Under the pieces are notes generated by a model. The model ran no database searches. It was not told where the DNA came from and worked only from the letters and a program-made list of their open reading frames with translations. Made by a program: the position numbers and the translations under genes. A DNA stretch of 6,006 nt from Helicobacter sp. (GTDB lineage Bacteria > Campylobacterota > Campylobacteria > Campylobacterales > Helicobacteraceae): positions 1 to 6,006 of the forward strand of contig JARIAP010000172.1 in NCBI GenBank assembly GCA_029257755.1, given 5' to 3'. This document shows, one piece after another, positions 1 through 6,006 of this stretch. Within the stretch, counting starts at the first letter, position 1. Every line of letters begins with the position of its first letter.

Positions 1-1430
<1,430 letters not shown>

Positions 1431-1551
1431 TTAAAATAGATTTATTTATTTTACTTTATTAAAACAATAAAAAGTTAAATAAAATATTGATTTTTCTTTA
1501 TACTTTAATATTGATCTAAGTAACTTAAAATCTAAATTGATTATATTAATT

Positions 1552-1560
1552 TGGTATAAT
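1552..1560 (+). promoter_or_regulatory. Extended -10 promoter for the SUFU gene
   Basis: TGGTATAAT matches the TGnTATAAT extended -10 box used by the main sigma factor of Campylobacter and Helicobacter. Transcription would start near 1567, giving a leader of about 27 bases before ATG 1594. The leader carries AAGGA at 1584-1588, five bases from the start. As is usual for the group, no good -35 box is seen. Confidence 0.6.
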
Positions 1561-1593
1561 ATATAAAGTTTATATACATAAAAAAGGATTAGT

Positions 1594-2271
1594 ATGACTT
1601 TAGAAGAATATAAAAATAAGATTAAAAAAAATCCAGATTGGTCACCCGGTTGGGAAGCAATAGAAAATTCATTTAAAAAAATATACAATGAACAAAAGCC
1701 AAGACATTATGCTACTAATCTTGTCTCAAGGGCAAATCTTGGTGGAGATCAATATCTTGATGGATATAGTATTTATGATTCTGAATATGGATACAAACAT
1801 ATTGTTACATATGGAATGAGTGAGTTATATAGCAATGAAGAATCTTTTGGTGGAGAATGGAGTGGATGGGGATATGAAATGACATTTAAAATATTAACAA
1901 CAAATACAGATGATTGCATGTGGGCATTAAATGTATTAGCTAACTTAGCATTTTTTACAAACACTAAAGAAAGTTATTTAGAAAATTTACAATTTATAGC
2001 AGGTGATGGTAAAGCATTAAATAGAGATTCTAACTCTTTAATTACTGCTATGATTATAACAAATGACACAGAGATACAAGGTGTTGATACACCACATGGT
2101 AAAATGGATTTTTTACAACTTGTAGGTATAACACAAAAAGAATTAGAATGGATTATGCAATATGAAGATGAAATTGAAAATAAAAAAAAGATACAGGAGT
2201 TAATATATATAATGCAAGATGATAATCCGTTTTTAGTAACAGATATGCAAAGACAAAAAAGCTATGTATAA
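1594..2271 (+). CDS. Suppressor of fused (SUFU) domain protein
   Basis: A 225-residue protein of the SUFU family (Pfam PF05076), no signal peptide or membrane segment, so cytosolic. The match to the N-terminal domain of animal SUFU is visible along its length: PGWEAIENSFKKIY (18-31) resembles the PPGLxAIxxxxxxLY opening; LGGDQYLDGYSIYD (49-62) resembles LGGxxxLDxxSxY; then HIVTYGMSELYSNEE (69-83) and SGWGYEMTFKI (90-100), the hallmark GxGxExTF strand. The second half keeps GDGKALN, IQGVDTPHGKMDFLQLVGIT (about 161-180) and ends NPFLVTDMQRQ, as bacterial members do, so it looks full length. In bacteria SUFU proteins are reported as predicted immunity proteins in polymorphic toxin loci and also as stand-alone genes. 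No toxin gene is visible in this window, so a protective role is inference only. The start is supported by AAGGA at 1584-1588 and an extended -10 upstream. Composition resembles the neighbouring genes. Confidence 0.88.
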   Translation: MTLEEYKNKIKKNPDWSPGWEAIENSFKKIYNEQKPRHYATNLVSRANLGGDQYLDGYSIYDSEYGYKHIVTYGMSELYSNEESFGGEWSGWGYEMTFKILTTNTDDCMWALNVLANLAFFTNTKESYLENLQFIAGDGKALNRDSNSLITAMIITNDTEIQGVDTPHGKMDFLQLVGITQKELEWIMQYEDEIENKKKIQELIYIMQDDNPFLVTDMQRQKSYV

Positions 2272-2544
2272 AAACTTATAGTTTTTAAAGCTATATAAAT
2301 CAAAAATTAAACTATATTTATTATATTTTTTAGTTTCAATTAAATGCTTTTTTTTGCATAAATAATGTTTATAAGAAGTTTTTATATCTTCTTGACGACT
2401 TAAATCAAAGATAATTTTAGGTTTTTTGTATATTTTTTGCTTGTTTTACACAACAAATATTAAATATTTTGAATATATTCTATTATTATCCAATAGGATA
2501 ACTATTTTATTGTTATTTATAATACTTAAATAATTATTTTTATC
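2236..2544 (-). pseudogene. Possible decayed gene, unrecognised, one internal stop
   Basis: On the minus strand one frame stays open for 103 codons from 2544 down to 2236 apart from a single TAA at 2446-2448. The part after that stop reads KPKIIFDLSRQEDIKTSY then HYLCKKKHLIETKKYNKYSL, with a mixed polar/hydrophobic look unlike low-complexity noise; the part before contains NNKIVILLDNNRIYSKYLIF. There is no ATG in the frame and no ribosome site, so it is not an intact gene. The last twelve codons or so run antisense to the 3' end of the SUFU gene, which is probably chance. In DNA this AT-rich, stops should be frequent, so a remnant is plausible, but I do not recognise the protein and coincidence cannot be excluded. 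Confidence 0.25.
2270..2286 (+). terminator. Possible weak terminator after SUFU gene
   Basis: AAAAACT and AGTTTTT form a 7-bp stem with a TAT loop, overlapping the stop codon. The T run is part of the stem and no further T tract follows, so this is a weak candidate. A second inverted pair, AAACTA (2309-2314) and TAGTTT (2331-2336), lies downstream with a 16-base loop. Confidence 0.25.
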
Positions 2545-2581
2545 TTAGCTAATTCTTTATTTATCTATCAATTGTTTTATA
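2272..2581. other. Intergenic gap between convergent SUFU and barrel genes
   Basis: No intact gene. Besides the suspected minus-strand fossil it holds small hairpins: AAGAAG (2373-2378) with CTTCTT (2388-2393), and TTATCC (2486-2491) with GGATAA (2496-2501), loop AATA. The latter lies about 80 bases past the barrel gene stop and might help end its transcript. There is also a short palindrome AAATAATTATTT at 2528-2539. None has a convincing T tract. Confidence 0.4.
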
Positions 2582-3265
2582 TTAGAAAATATAAGAATAA
2601 CCAACAGATGTTATAAAGAATTTTATTGTATTTGTTTTATATTCATTTGGCTTACCTGCTTTAGGTATTATATCCATACCTAATGTTGGGACTTTAAAAC
2701 CAAGCTCAAATCTATGATGTTTATTTGCAGTAAGATTTAATCCAATATTTATAGGTAATATAAATCCGTTTGCTTGAAGTCGAGTAATTTGAATATTATT
2801 TTCATTGTCTATTGCTTTCATTATGCCATAACCAAGCCCAATACCAGCAAATGCACCAAATGAAACAGAATCGGTATGTATAATATTTACCAATAAATCA
2901 GCGTTAAAAGTAATTGCATGTAAATAACTAAACGAACTTGACTTTGTAATTGTTGAATCTTCTTTATTAAGGCTAGAACTAGGAGAAAAACCAAAAGTAT
3001 AATCCAAATATCCACGCAATCCAACAAAATCTATAAAATAAAAATTATATCCAGCCTTTATGCTAACATTAGCACCAAATATATTTGTTGAAGATGAACT
3101 TTCTAAAGGAACTTTATTTGTCTCTCTATTGTGAAAAGCAAACGAATAACCTGTATCAAACCCTAAAAAAAGCCCACTTTCATTACCTTCTTCATCAGCC
3201 AATGCTAAAGTAGGTATAAGCACAAATGCAACAATACATACAATTTTTGCAATATATCTAAACAT
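2582..3265 (-). CDS. Outer-membrane beta-barrel protein, Helicobacter OMP-like
   Basis: A 227-residue exported protein. Residues 1-23 form a signal peptide: MFRY, a positive Lys, a hydrophobic core and a likely signal peptidase I cut after ALA, before DEEGNE. The mature part alternates hydrophobic and polar residues in short strands separated by polar loops: SGLFLGFDTGYSFAF, an Asn/Ser-rich loop, VSIKAGYNFYF, VGLRGYLDYTFGF, a Ser-rich loop, ITFNADLLVNII, SFGAFAGIGLGYGI, FILPINIGLNLTA, HRFELGFKVPTL, and a final strand FFITSVGYSYIF. The terminal Phe in an aromatic-x-Phe ending is the usual signal for barrel assembly. This pattern fits the small outer-membrane proteins common in Helicobacter (PF01856-like), size suggesting 8-10 strands; the ligand or role is unknown. 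AGGAG at 3272-3276, six bases upstream, fixes the start. It is not co-transcribed with either neighbour. Confidence 0.8.
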   Translation of the reverse strand: MFRYIAKIVCIVAFVLIPTLALADEEGNESGLFLGFDTGYSFAFHNRETNKVPLESSSSTNIFGANVSIKAGYNFYFIDFVGLRGYLDYTFGFSPSSSLNKEDSTITKSSSFSYLHAITFNADLLVNIIHTDSVSFGAFAGIGLGYGIMKAIDNENNIQITRLQANGFILPINIGLNLTANKHHRFELGFKVPTLGMDIIPKAGKPNEYKTNTIKFFITSVGYSYIF

Positions 3266-3308
3266 AATAAACTCCTATAAATTTTATCAAAATGTAAAAA
3301 ATATAGGA

Positions 3309-3314
3309 ATTGTA
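3309..3314 (-). promoter_or_regulatory. Candidate -10 box of the barrel gene
   Basis: TACAAT on the minus strand would start transcription near 3302 and give a leader of about 36 bases holding the AGGAG site. A closer TAAAAT preceded by TGa (3281-3286) is a good -10 by sequence, but would start transcription inside the ribosome site, so I prefer the farther box. Confidence 0.35.
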
Positions 3315-3359
3315 TCCAATTTAGACAAAAAAAATAACTTTCACTTAAAATAATTATAA

Positions 3360-3593
3360 AAAAATAAAGAATGTGTAATTTTGATACTAATTAGTATTAC
3401 CTTAAATATAGGTTGCAATAATACTGTTAATGTATATAATAATAAAGTTTATTTGTATGGTTTCATATTGTTTAATTTAAATGAATAGTTTAAATTGGAT
3501 TCTATAGAATTAACAATAAATATTAATAACAAAAAAATTATAATTAAATATATGAAAAATAAAACATATTTACATAATACAATTTATTATTAA
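3360..3593 (+). pseudogene. Possible decayed lipoprotein gene, one internal TAG
   Basis: A plus-strand frame is open for 77 codons apart from one TAG at 3486-3488. It reads KNKECVILILISITLNIGCN near its start: a short positive/polar stretch, a hydrophobic core and then Cys (codon 3414-3416) in LNIGC, which resembles a lipoprotein signal peptide and lipobox, although the -3 position is Asn. The mature part would read NNTVNVYNNKVYLYGFILF, then after the TAG FKLDSIELTINI and a Lys/Asn-rich tail to TAA at 3591-3593. No ATG is in place at the front (a TTG at 3381 is the only usual alternative start) and no ribosome site is clear. One stop in 77 codons of such AT-rich sequence is fewer than chance would give, so a dead gene is plausible. 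A 35-residue TTG-started lipopeptide is a less likely alternative. Confidence 0.3.
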
Positions 3594-3608
3594 CCATAAG
3601 TGTTAGTT

Positions 3609-3617
3609 TGCTATAAT
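3609..3617 (+). promoter_or_regulatory. Orphan extended -10 promoter
   Basis: TGcTATAAT, preceded by GTTAGTT, is a full match to the extended -10 consensus. It sits 235 bases before the next gene start, and transcription would begin near 3624. It could drive a small RNA, supply a long leader to the binding-protein gene, or be left over from a lost gene. No ORF begins just after it. Confidence 0.4.
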
Positions 3618-3713
3618 AAAACTATATCTATTTATTAACAAATATTTTTTAAATTTTAATATTTATTTTTTATATTTTAAAACACATAATTATATATAAA
3701 AACTCAATAATTT

Positions 3714-3735
3714 TATATATAATTAATTATATATA
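3714..3735. repeat. Perfect 22-bp all-A/T palindrome
   Basis: The bases read the same on both strands around the centre at 3724/3725 (AATTAATT core flanked by alternating TA). It could form a cruciform or a short hairpin, but in sequence of this composition such palindromes arise easily, and nothing ties it to a function. Confidence 0.6.
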
Positions 3736-3803
3736 TTTTAGTCGTTACATTTATAATATTCATACTTTATTATTTAAAATTGTTTAACTATTATATTGTA
3801 TTA

Positions 3804-3812
3804 TGTTATAAT
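3804..3812 (+). promoter_or_regulatory. Extended -10 promoter of binding-protein gene
   Basis: TGtTATAAT matches the extended -10 consensus. A start near 3819 gives a leader of about 33 bases containing AAGGAG at 3841-3846, five bases before ATG 3852. Confidence 0.6.
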
Positions 3813-3826
3813 AATATTTATTATTA
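3809..3826. promoter_or_regulatory. Possible Fur-like operator over the -10 box
   Basis: TAATAAT and ATTATTA form a 7-bp inverted repeat around ATTT, overlapping the end of the -10 box and the start site. The half sites equal those of the Helicobacter pylori Fur box (TAATAAT-n-ATTATTA), but the spacer here is four bases rather than one, and AT-rich DNA makes such motifs common. Iron or other metal repression of a periplasmic metal/cofactor-binding protein would make sense; this is inference. Confidence 0.25.
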
Positions 3827-3851
3827 ATTAATTTGTAACTAAGGAGATTCT

Positions 3852-4655
3852 ATGAAAAAACTTTTTTTTGTTATATTTGCTATGCTATATGTTATATATG
3901 CTAAAAGCATGATAGTGCTTGATCCTGCTAGCATAGAAATATTATATATGATAGGTGCGGAAAAAGAAATTATAGCTATACCAGACATGGATAATCTAAA
4001 ACCATTAGATAAAACATCAAAACTTGATAAAGTTGGAACATTTACCCATCCAAATGTAGAAAAGATTTTAAGTTTAAAACCTAAAATAGCCATATTAACT
4101 TCATATAGCATAGGCATAAAAGATCAATTAGAAAAATATGGAATCAAAACAATGCAATTACCTGCTAACAAATTACAGGATATTCATGATAATATCTTAA
4201 AACTTGGTGAATTAACAAATAATAATGAGAGAGCTAAGATTGTTGCTAAAGATTTTATGGATAAATTACAACAAATAAAAGCAAATCCAATAAATAAAAG
4301 TGGTGTTTTTATATATAGTGCTACACCGCTTATGGTATTTGGTGGAGATACATTACCTAGCGATATTTTAGAAATAATAGGTATCAATAATATAGCAAAG
4401 GATATTGTAGGAAGACAATCTATACTTAACTCTGAATTTTTAGTATCTAAAAATCCAGATATTATATTATATGGATTGAGAATTTCAAATAAAGATGAAT
4501 TAGTGAAATCAAACCCATCATTTAAATATCTAAAAGCTATAAAAAATAATCATATTTATTTTCTTGAATTACATTCATTATTAAGAGGTTCTCCAAGCGT
4601 TATAGACGAAATATTAAGAATAAAAAATGATTTAGAAAATACCATCAAAAAATAA
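3852..4655 (+). CDS. Periplasmic ABC substrate-binding protein, BtuF/FecB type
   Basis: A 267-residue exported protein of the periplasmic-binding-protein class that delivers iron-siderophore, haem, vitamin B12 or related metal ligands to ABC importers (Pfam PF01497). Residues 1-17 are a signal peptide (MKKLFFVIFAMLYVIYA) with no lipobox Cys, so the protein should be free in the periplasm. The first lobe has VLDPASIEILYMIGAEKEII (22-41), VGTFTHPNVEKILSLKPKIAIL (61-82), including Glu70 where BtuF has the Glu that contacts the permease, and YGIKTMQLP. A single long helix (about 108-143) links the lobes, typical of this class. The second lobe has GVFIYSATPLMVFGGDTLPSDILEIIGINNIA, NPDIILYGL and RGSPSVIDEI near the end. 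No permease or ATPase gene lies in the window: a hairpin and a convergent gene follow, so it must use a transporter encoded elsewhere. The ligand cannot be told from sequence. The start is fixed by AAGGAG. Confidence 0.88.
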   Translation: MKKLFFVIFAMLYVIYAKSMIVLDPASIEILYMIGAEKEIIAIPDMDNLKPLDKTSKLDKVGTFTHPNVEKILSLKPKIAILTSYSIGIKDQLEKYGIKTMQLPANKLQDIHDNILKLGELTNNNERAKIVAKDFMDKLQQIKANPINKSGVFIYSATPLMVFGGDTLPSDILEIIGINNIAKDIVGRQSILNSEFLVSKNPDIILYGLRISNKDELVKSNPSFKYLKAIKNNHIYFLELHSLLRGSPSVIDEILRIKNDLENTIKK

Positions 4656-4665
4656 ATTGCTACTA

Positions 4666-4687
4666 CAATCAAGAGTCTTTTTGATTG
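4666..4687. terminator. Hairpin terminator between convergent genes
   Basis: CAATCAAGA pairs with TTTTGATTG (one G-T pair) around a GTCT loop, starting 11 bases past the binding-protein stop. It lacks a long T tract after the stem on the plus strand. Together with the next hairpin it probably ends transcription from both sides. Confidence 0.5.
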
Positions 4688-4704
4688 CTTAGTATATAAT
4701 TATT

Positions 4705-4720
4705 AAATCTTTATAGATTT
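4705..4720. terminator. Second hairpin, likely end of pirin transcript
   Basis: AAATCT and AGATTT form a 6-bp stem around TTAT, flanked by TT on the right and AAT on the left. It lies 27 bases past the stop of the minus-strand pirin gene and about 50 past that of the binding protein, so it could serve both directions. Confidence 0.4.
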
Positions 4721-4746
4721 TTAGTCATTCTAGATAAATAATGGAT

Positions 4747-5451
4747 TTAGGGCAAATCAAAAATCAATATTTCCACCTCATCTTTATCACTTATCCTTTT
4801 TATATTAAAAATATTTTCATCACTTACCATAGCACCATCTGAAGTGCTTATGTTAAAAGGATTTGTATGTTTAGATGATATTTCTAACTCACCAGATATT
4901 ACTTGTATATACGCTTTTCTGTTATTTGATAGACTAAAACTTTCATTATTAAAATTTCTATATCTCCATAATTTCATATCTTGATATACCTTTAAAGATC
5001 CATTCTCTGCATTTGGTGATAATATAAGAGTTTTTTTAGAATCGCTAAATGATTTTTGTTCATATCTAGGTTTTATACCAAATTTATTGGGTGTAATCCA
5101 AATTTGATAGAAATGCAAATTACTTGTATTTGAAGCGTTAAACTCAGAATGAGTTACACCACTACCAGCACTCATAATTTGAAATTCTCCGCTTGGCACA
5201 TACTCTTTATTACCCATACTATCATTATGTGCTATTGTTCCATTAAGCACATAAGTTAGTATTTCCATATCACTATGTGAATGAGTTCCAAATCCTTTAG
5301 ATGGGGCAACTCTATCTTCATTTATAACGCGTAATGAACTAAAACCCATAAATCTTGGATCATAATAATTAGCAAATGAAAAGCTATGATAAGTATCAAG
5401 CCAACCATGATTAAAATGTCCTCTATTATCTTTACTTCGCAATAAAATCAT
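4747..5451 (-). CDS. Pirin-family cupin protein (YhhW-like)
   Basis: A 234-residue cytosolic two-domain cupin of the pirin family; the E. coli relative YhhW binds metal and shows quercetin dioxygenase activity in vitro, but the natural substrate is unknown. Seen in order: RGHFNHGWLDTYHSFSFANYYDP (10-32), the pirin opening; GFGTHSHSDMEILTYVLNG (53-71) with metal ligands His57 and His59; SGEFQIMSAGSGVTHSE (87-103) with His101 and Glu103. The four ligands and their spacing agree with YhhW. The C-terminal cupin (about 140-234) has KAYIQVISGELEI and ends EILIFDLP. Length matches the family. The frame runs 20 codons further up to an ATG at 5511, but that segment has no pirin homology, no ribosome site, and contains the likely promoter. 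ATG 5451 has AGGAGA at 5456-5461, four bases away, and starts at the residue where family members start. Convergent with the binding-protein gene, divergent from the carbonic anhydrase remnant. Confidence 0.93.
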   Translation of the reverse strand: MILLRSKDNRGHFNHGWLDTYHSFSFANYYDPRFMGFSSLRVINEDRVAPSKGFGTHSHSDMEILTYVLNGTIAHNDSMGNKEYVPSGEFQIMSAGSGVTHSEFNASNTSNLHFYQIWITPNKFGIKPRYEQKSFSDSKKTLILSPNAENGSLKVYQDMKLWRYRNFNNESFSLSNNRKAYIQVISGELEISSKHTNPFNISTSDGAMVSDENIFNIKRISDKDEVEILIFDLP

Positions 5452-5479
5452 AAATTCTCCTAATTTACATATTATATCT

Positions 5480-5488
5480 ATTATATCA
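5480..5488 (-). promoter_or_regulatory. Extended -10 promoter of pirin gene
   Basis: On the minus strand TGaTATAAT matches the extended -10 consensus. Transcription would start near 5473, leaving a leader of about 22 bases with the AGGAGA site. Its position inside the longer reading frame argues that ATG 5511 is not used. Confidence 0.55.
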
Positions 5489-5532
5489 AAACTTTTATCA
5501 TTTTTAAACATTTTTGAAAATTAAGAAAATAG

Positions 5533-5579
5533 GTATCTCATAATATATCTAAGATACTAAAGTATTTGCATATTATATG
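5533..5579. promoter_or_regulatory. Cluster of inverted repeats between divergent promoters
   Basis: Three overlapping or adjacent dyads: GTATCT (5533-5538) with AGATAC (5552-5557); ATACT-AA-AGTAT (5554-5565); and CATAT-T-ATATG (5569-5579). They lie between the pirin and carbonic anhydrase promoters, where a regulator acting on both could bind. No known operator is recognised. Confidence 0.25.
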
Positions 5580-5607
5580 ATATTCGTGTAAAGCCTATAA
5601 AATTAGA

Positions 5608-5613
5608 TATAAT
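5608..5613 (+). promoter_or_regulatory. -10 box upstream of carbonic anhydrase remnant
   Basis: TATAAT, without the TG extension, would start transcription near 5620, about 20 bases before ATG 5641. The leader contains AGGGG at 5631-5635. The expression signals thus look intact although the gene seems broken. Confidence 0.45.
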
Positions 5614-5640
5614 TATATATTAATTTTTATAGGGGTTAAT

Positions 5641-6006
5641 ATGAAACTTAGAAAATATTTGTTTATTATTTACTTATTTAGTGCGTTATATAATGTTAAT
5701 GCCATATCAAAAGATGATTGGGGATACTCTAATAATATAGCACCGCAATATTGGGCTAATATAAGCCCATTATATCTTGGTTGTGAAAAAGGCAATCAAC
5801 AATCACCTATAAATATAATTACAAAAAATGTTAAAAATGGTGCTAATAATTTTGAATTAAAATATAATGTTGCTAAGGGAATTAATCTAACCTTACAGCA
5901 TTCTACATTTATAATAACATACCCTAAGGGAAATTTTTTAGAGATGGGCGGCAGACGATACCAACTTAATTAAATTCACTTAAAAACTCCGGGTGAAAAT
6001 GCTATT
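5641..6006 (+). pseudogene. Alpha-carbonic anhydrase, nonsense-interrupted (runs off right edge)
   Basis: Alpha-carbonic anhydrases are periplasmic zinc enzymes interconverting CO2 and bicarbonate; in Helicobacter they support acid tolerance. The first 110 codons read MKLRKYLFIIYLFSALYNVNA (signal peptide, cut after residue 21), then DDWGYSNNIAPQYW (25-38), LYLGCEKGNQQSPINI (44-59) with the conserved Cys48 and QSPINI, and ends GGRRYQLN. A TAA stands at 5971-5973, where active enzymes have Gln or Asn followed by the zinc strand (F/V)HFHxP. In the same frame beyond it comes IHLKTPGENAI up to the window edge, clearly the continuation: first zinc His kept (5977-5979), second replaced by Lys (5983-5985), TPSE-like motif as TPGE. 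So there are two separate disabling changes without a frameshift. Full enzymes are about 230-250 residues; the 110-residue product would lack the whole zinc site. Ribosome site AGGGG is present. The pseudogene call is strong unless this is a sequencing error. Confidence 0.8.

Larger units (their letters stand above)
3266..3851. other. Extremely AT-rich intergenic region, divergent genes
   Basis: About 590 bases without an intact gene, between the barrel gene (minus) and the binding-protein gene (plus). The left third holds the barrel promoter and a suspected lipoprotein fossil, including a perfect 14-bp palindrome ATACTAATTAGTAT at 3384-3397. The middle carries an orphan extended -10 box at 3609-3617. 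From about 3620 to 3840 it is nearly pure A/T, with a 22-bp palindrome and then the promoter of the binding protein. I see no tRNA, DnaA-box cluster or conserved RNA structure. Confidence 0.6.

Noticed and set aside
1446..1688. Minus-strand 80-codon frame across the SUFU start
   Set aside because: It covers the SUFU promoter and antisense of its first codons, with Phe/Leu/Lys-rich sequence typical of AT-rich noise and no ribosome site.
2373..2393. AAGAAG/CTTCTT hairpin as a terminator for the SUFU gene
   Set aside because: It lies about 100 bases past the stop, has a 9-base loop and no T tract; it may simply be part of the suspected minus-strand fossil.
3594..3851. AT-rich, palindrome-bearing region as a replication origin or unwinding element
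   Set aside because: No cluster of DnaA boxes and no dnaA or other origin-linked gene nearby; AT-richness alone is the norm in gaps of this genome.
3857..3870. Poly-A followed by eight T in the first codons of the binding protein as a phase-variation switch
   Set aside because: The tract is short and encodes the normal Lys-Lys-Leu-Phe-Phe signal peptide; similar A/T runs occur throughout the window, including in guaB, and there is no G/C tract of the usual contingency type.
3839..4387. Minus-strand frames inside the binding-protein gene
   Set aside because: They are antisense shadows of a gene with clear family motifs, signal peptide and ribosome site.

Overview
The window is strongly AT-rich DNA whose genes point to a host-associated Campylobacterota species (Helicobacter/Campylobacter group; I cannot name the genus). 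The evidence is the base composition, the A/T-ending codons, the promoters with an extended -10 box and no clear -35, an outer-membrane barrel protein of the kind common in Helicobacter ending in aromatic-x-Phe, and a periplasmic alpha-carbonic anhydrase gene. There are six recognisable loci, all single genes with their own promoters rather than a long operon.

Layout: (1) guaB, IMP dehydrogenase, minus strand, runs off the left edge and lacks only about the last ten residues. (2) Divergent from it on the plus strand is a complete Suppressor-of-fused (SUFU) domain protein, a family often used in bacteria as toxin immunity; no toxin is visible here. (3) A gap of about 310 bases holds weak hairpins and a long minus-strand reading frame interrupted by one stop, possibly a gene fossil. 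(4) A secreted outer-membrane beta-barrel protein, minus strand. (5) An extremely AT-rich gap of about 590 bases holds a second possible fossil (a lipoprotein-like frame with one internal TAG), an orphan consensus promoter, a perfect 22-bp palindrome and a possible Fur-like operator. (6) A periplasmic binding protein of the BtuF/FecB type, plus strand, without its ABC permease or ATPase. (7) Convergent to it, separated by two hairpins, is a pirin-family cupin with all four metal ligands; its start is best placed 20 codons downstream of the longest frame. (8) Divergent from pirin is an alpha-carbonic anhydrase gene that appears broken: TAA replaces the expected codon just before the zinc-site strand, and the second zinc-binding His reads as Lys.

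The genes do not form one pathway. They cover purine synthesis (guaB), envelope and nutrient uptake (barrel protein, binding protein), a stress or metal enzyme (pirin) and pH/CO2 handling (carbonic anhydrase, probably lost). The recurring theme is decay: one clear pseudogene and two suspected ones lie between intact single genes, as expected of a shrinking host-adapted genome. I found no CRISPR array, tRNA, rRNA or insertion sequence, and no convincing new multi-gene system. The orphan SUFU protein and the broken carbonic anhydrase deserve the closest look.
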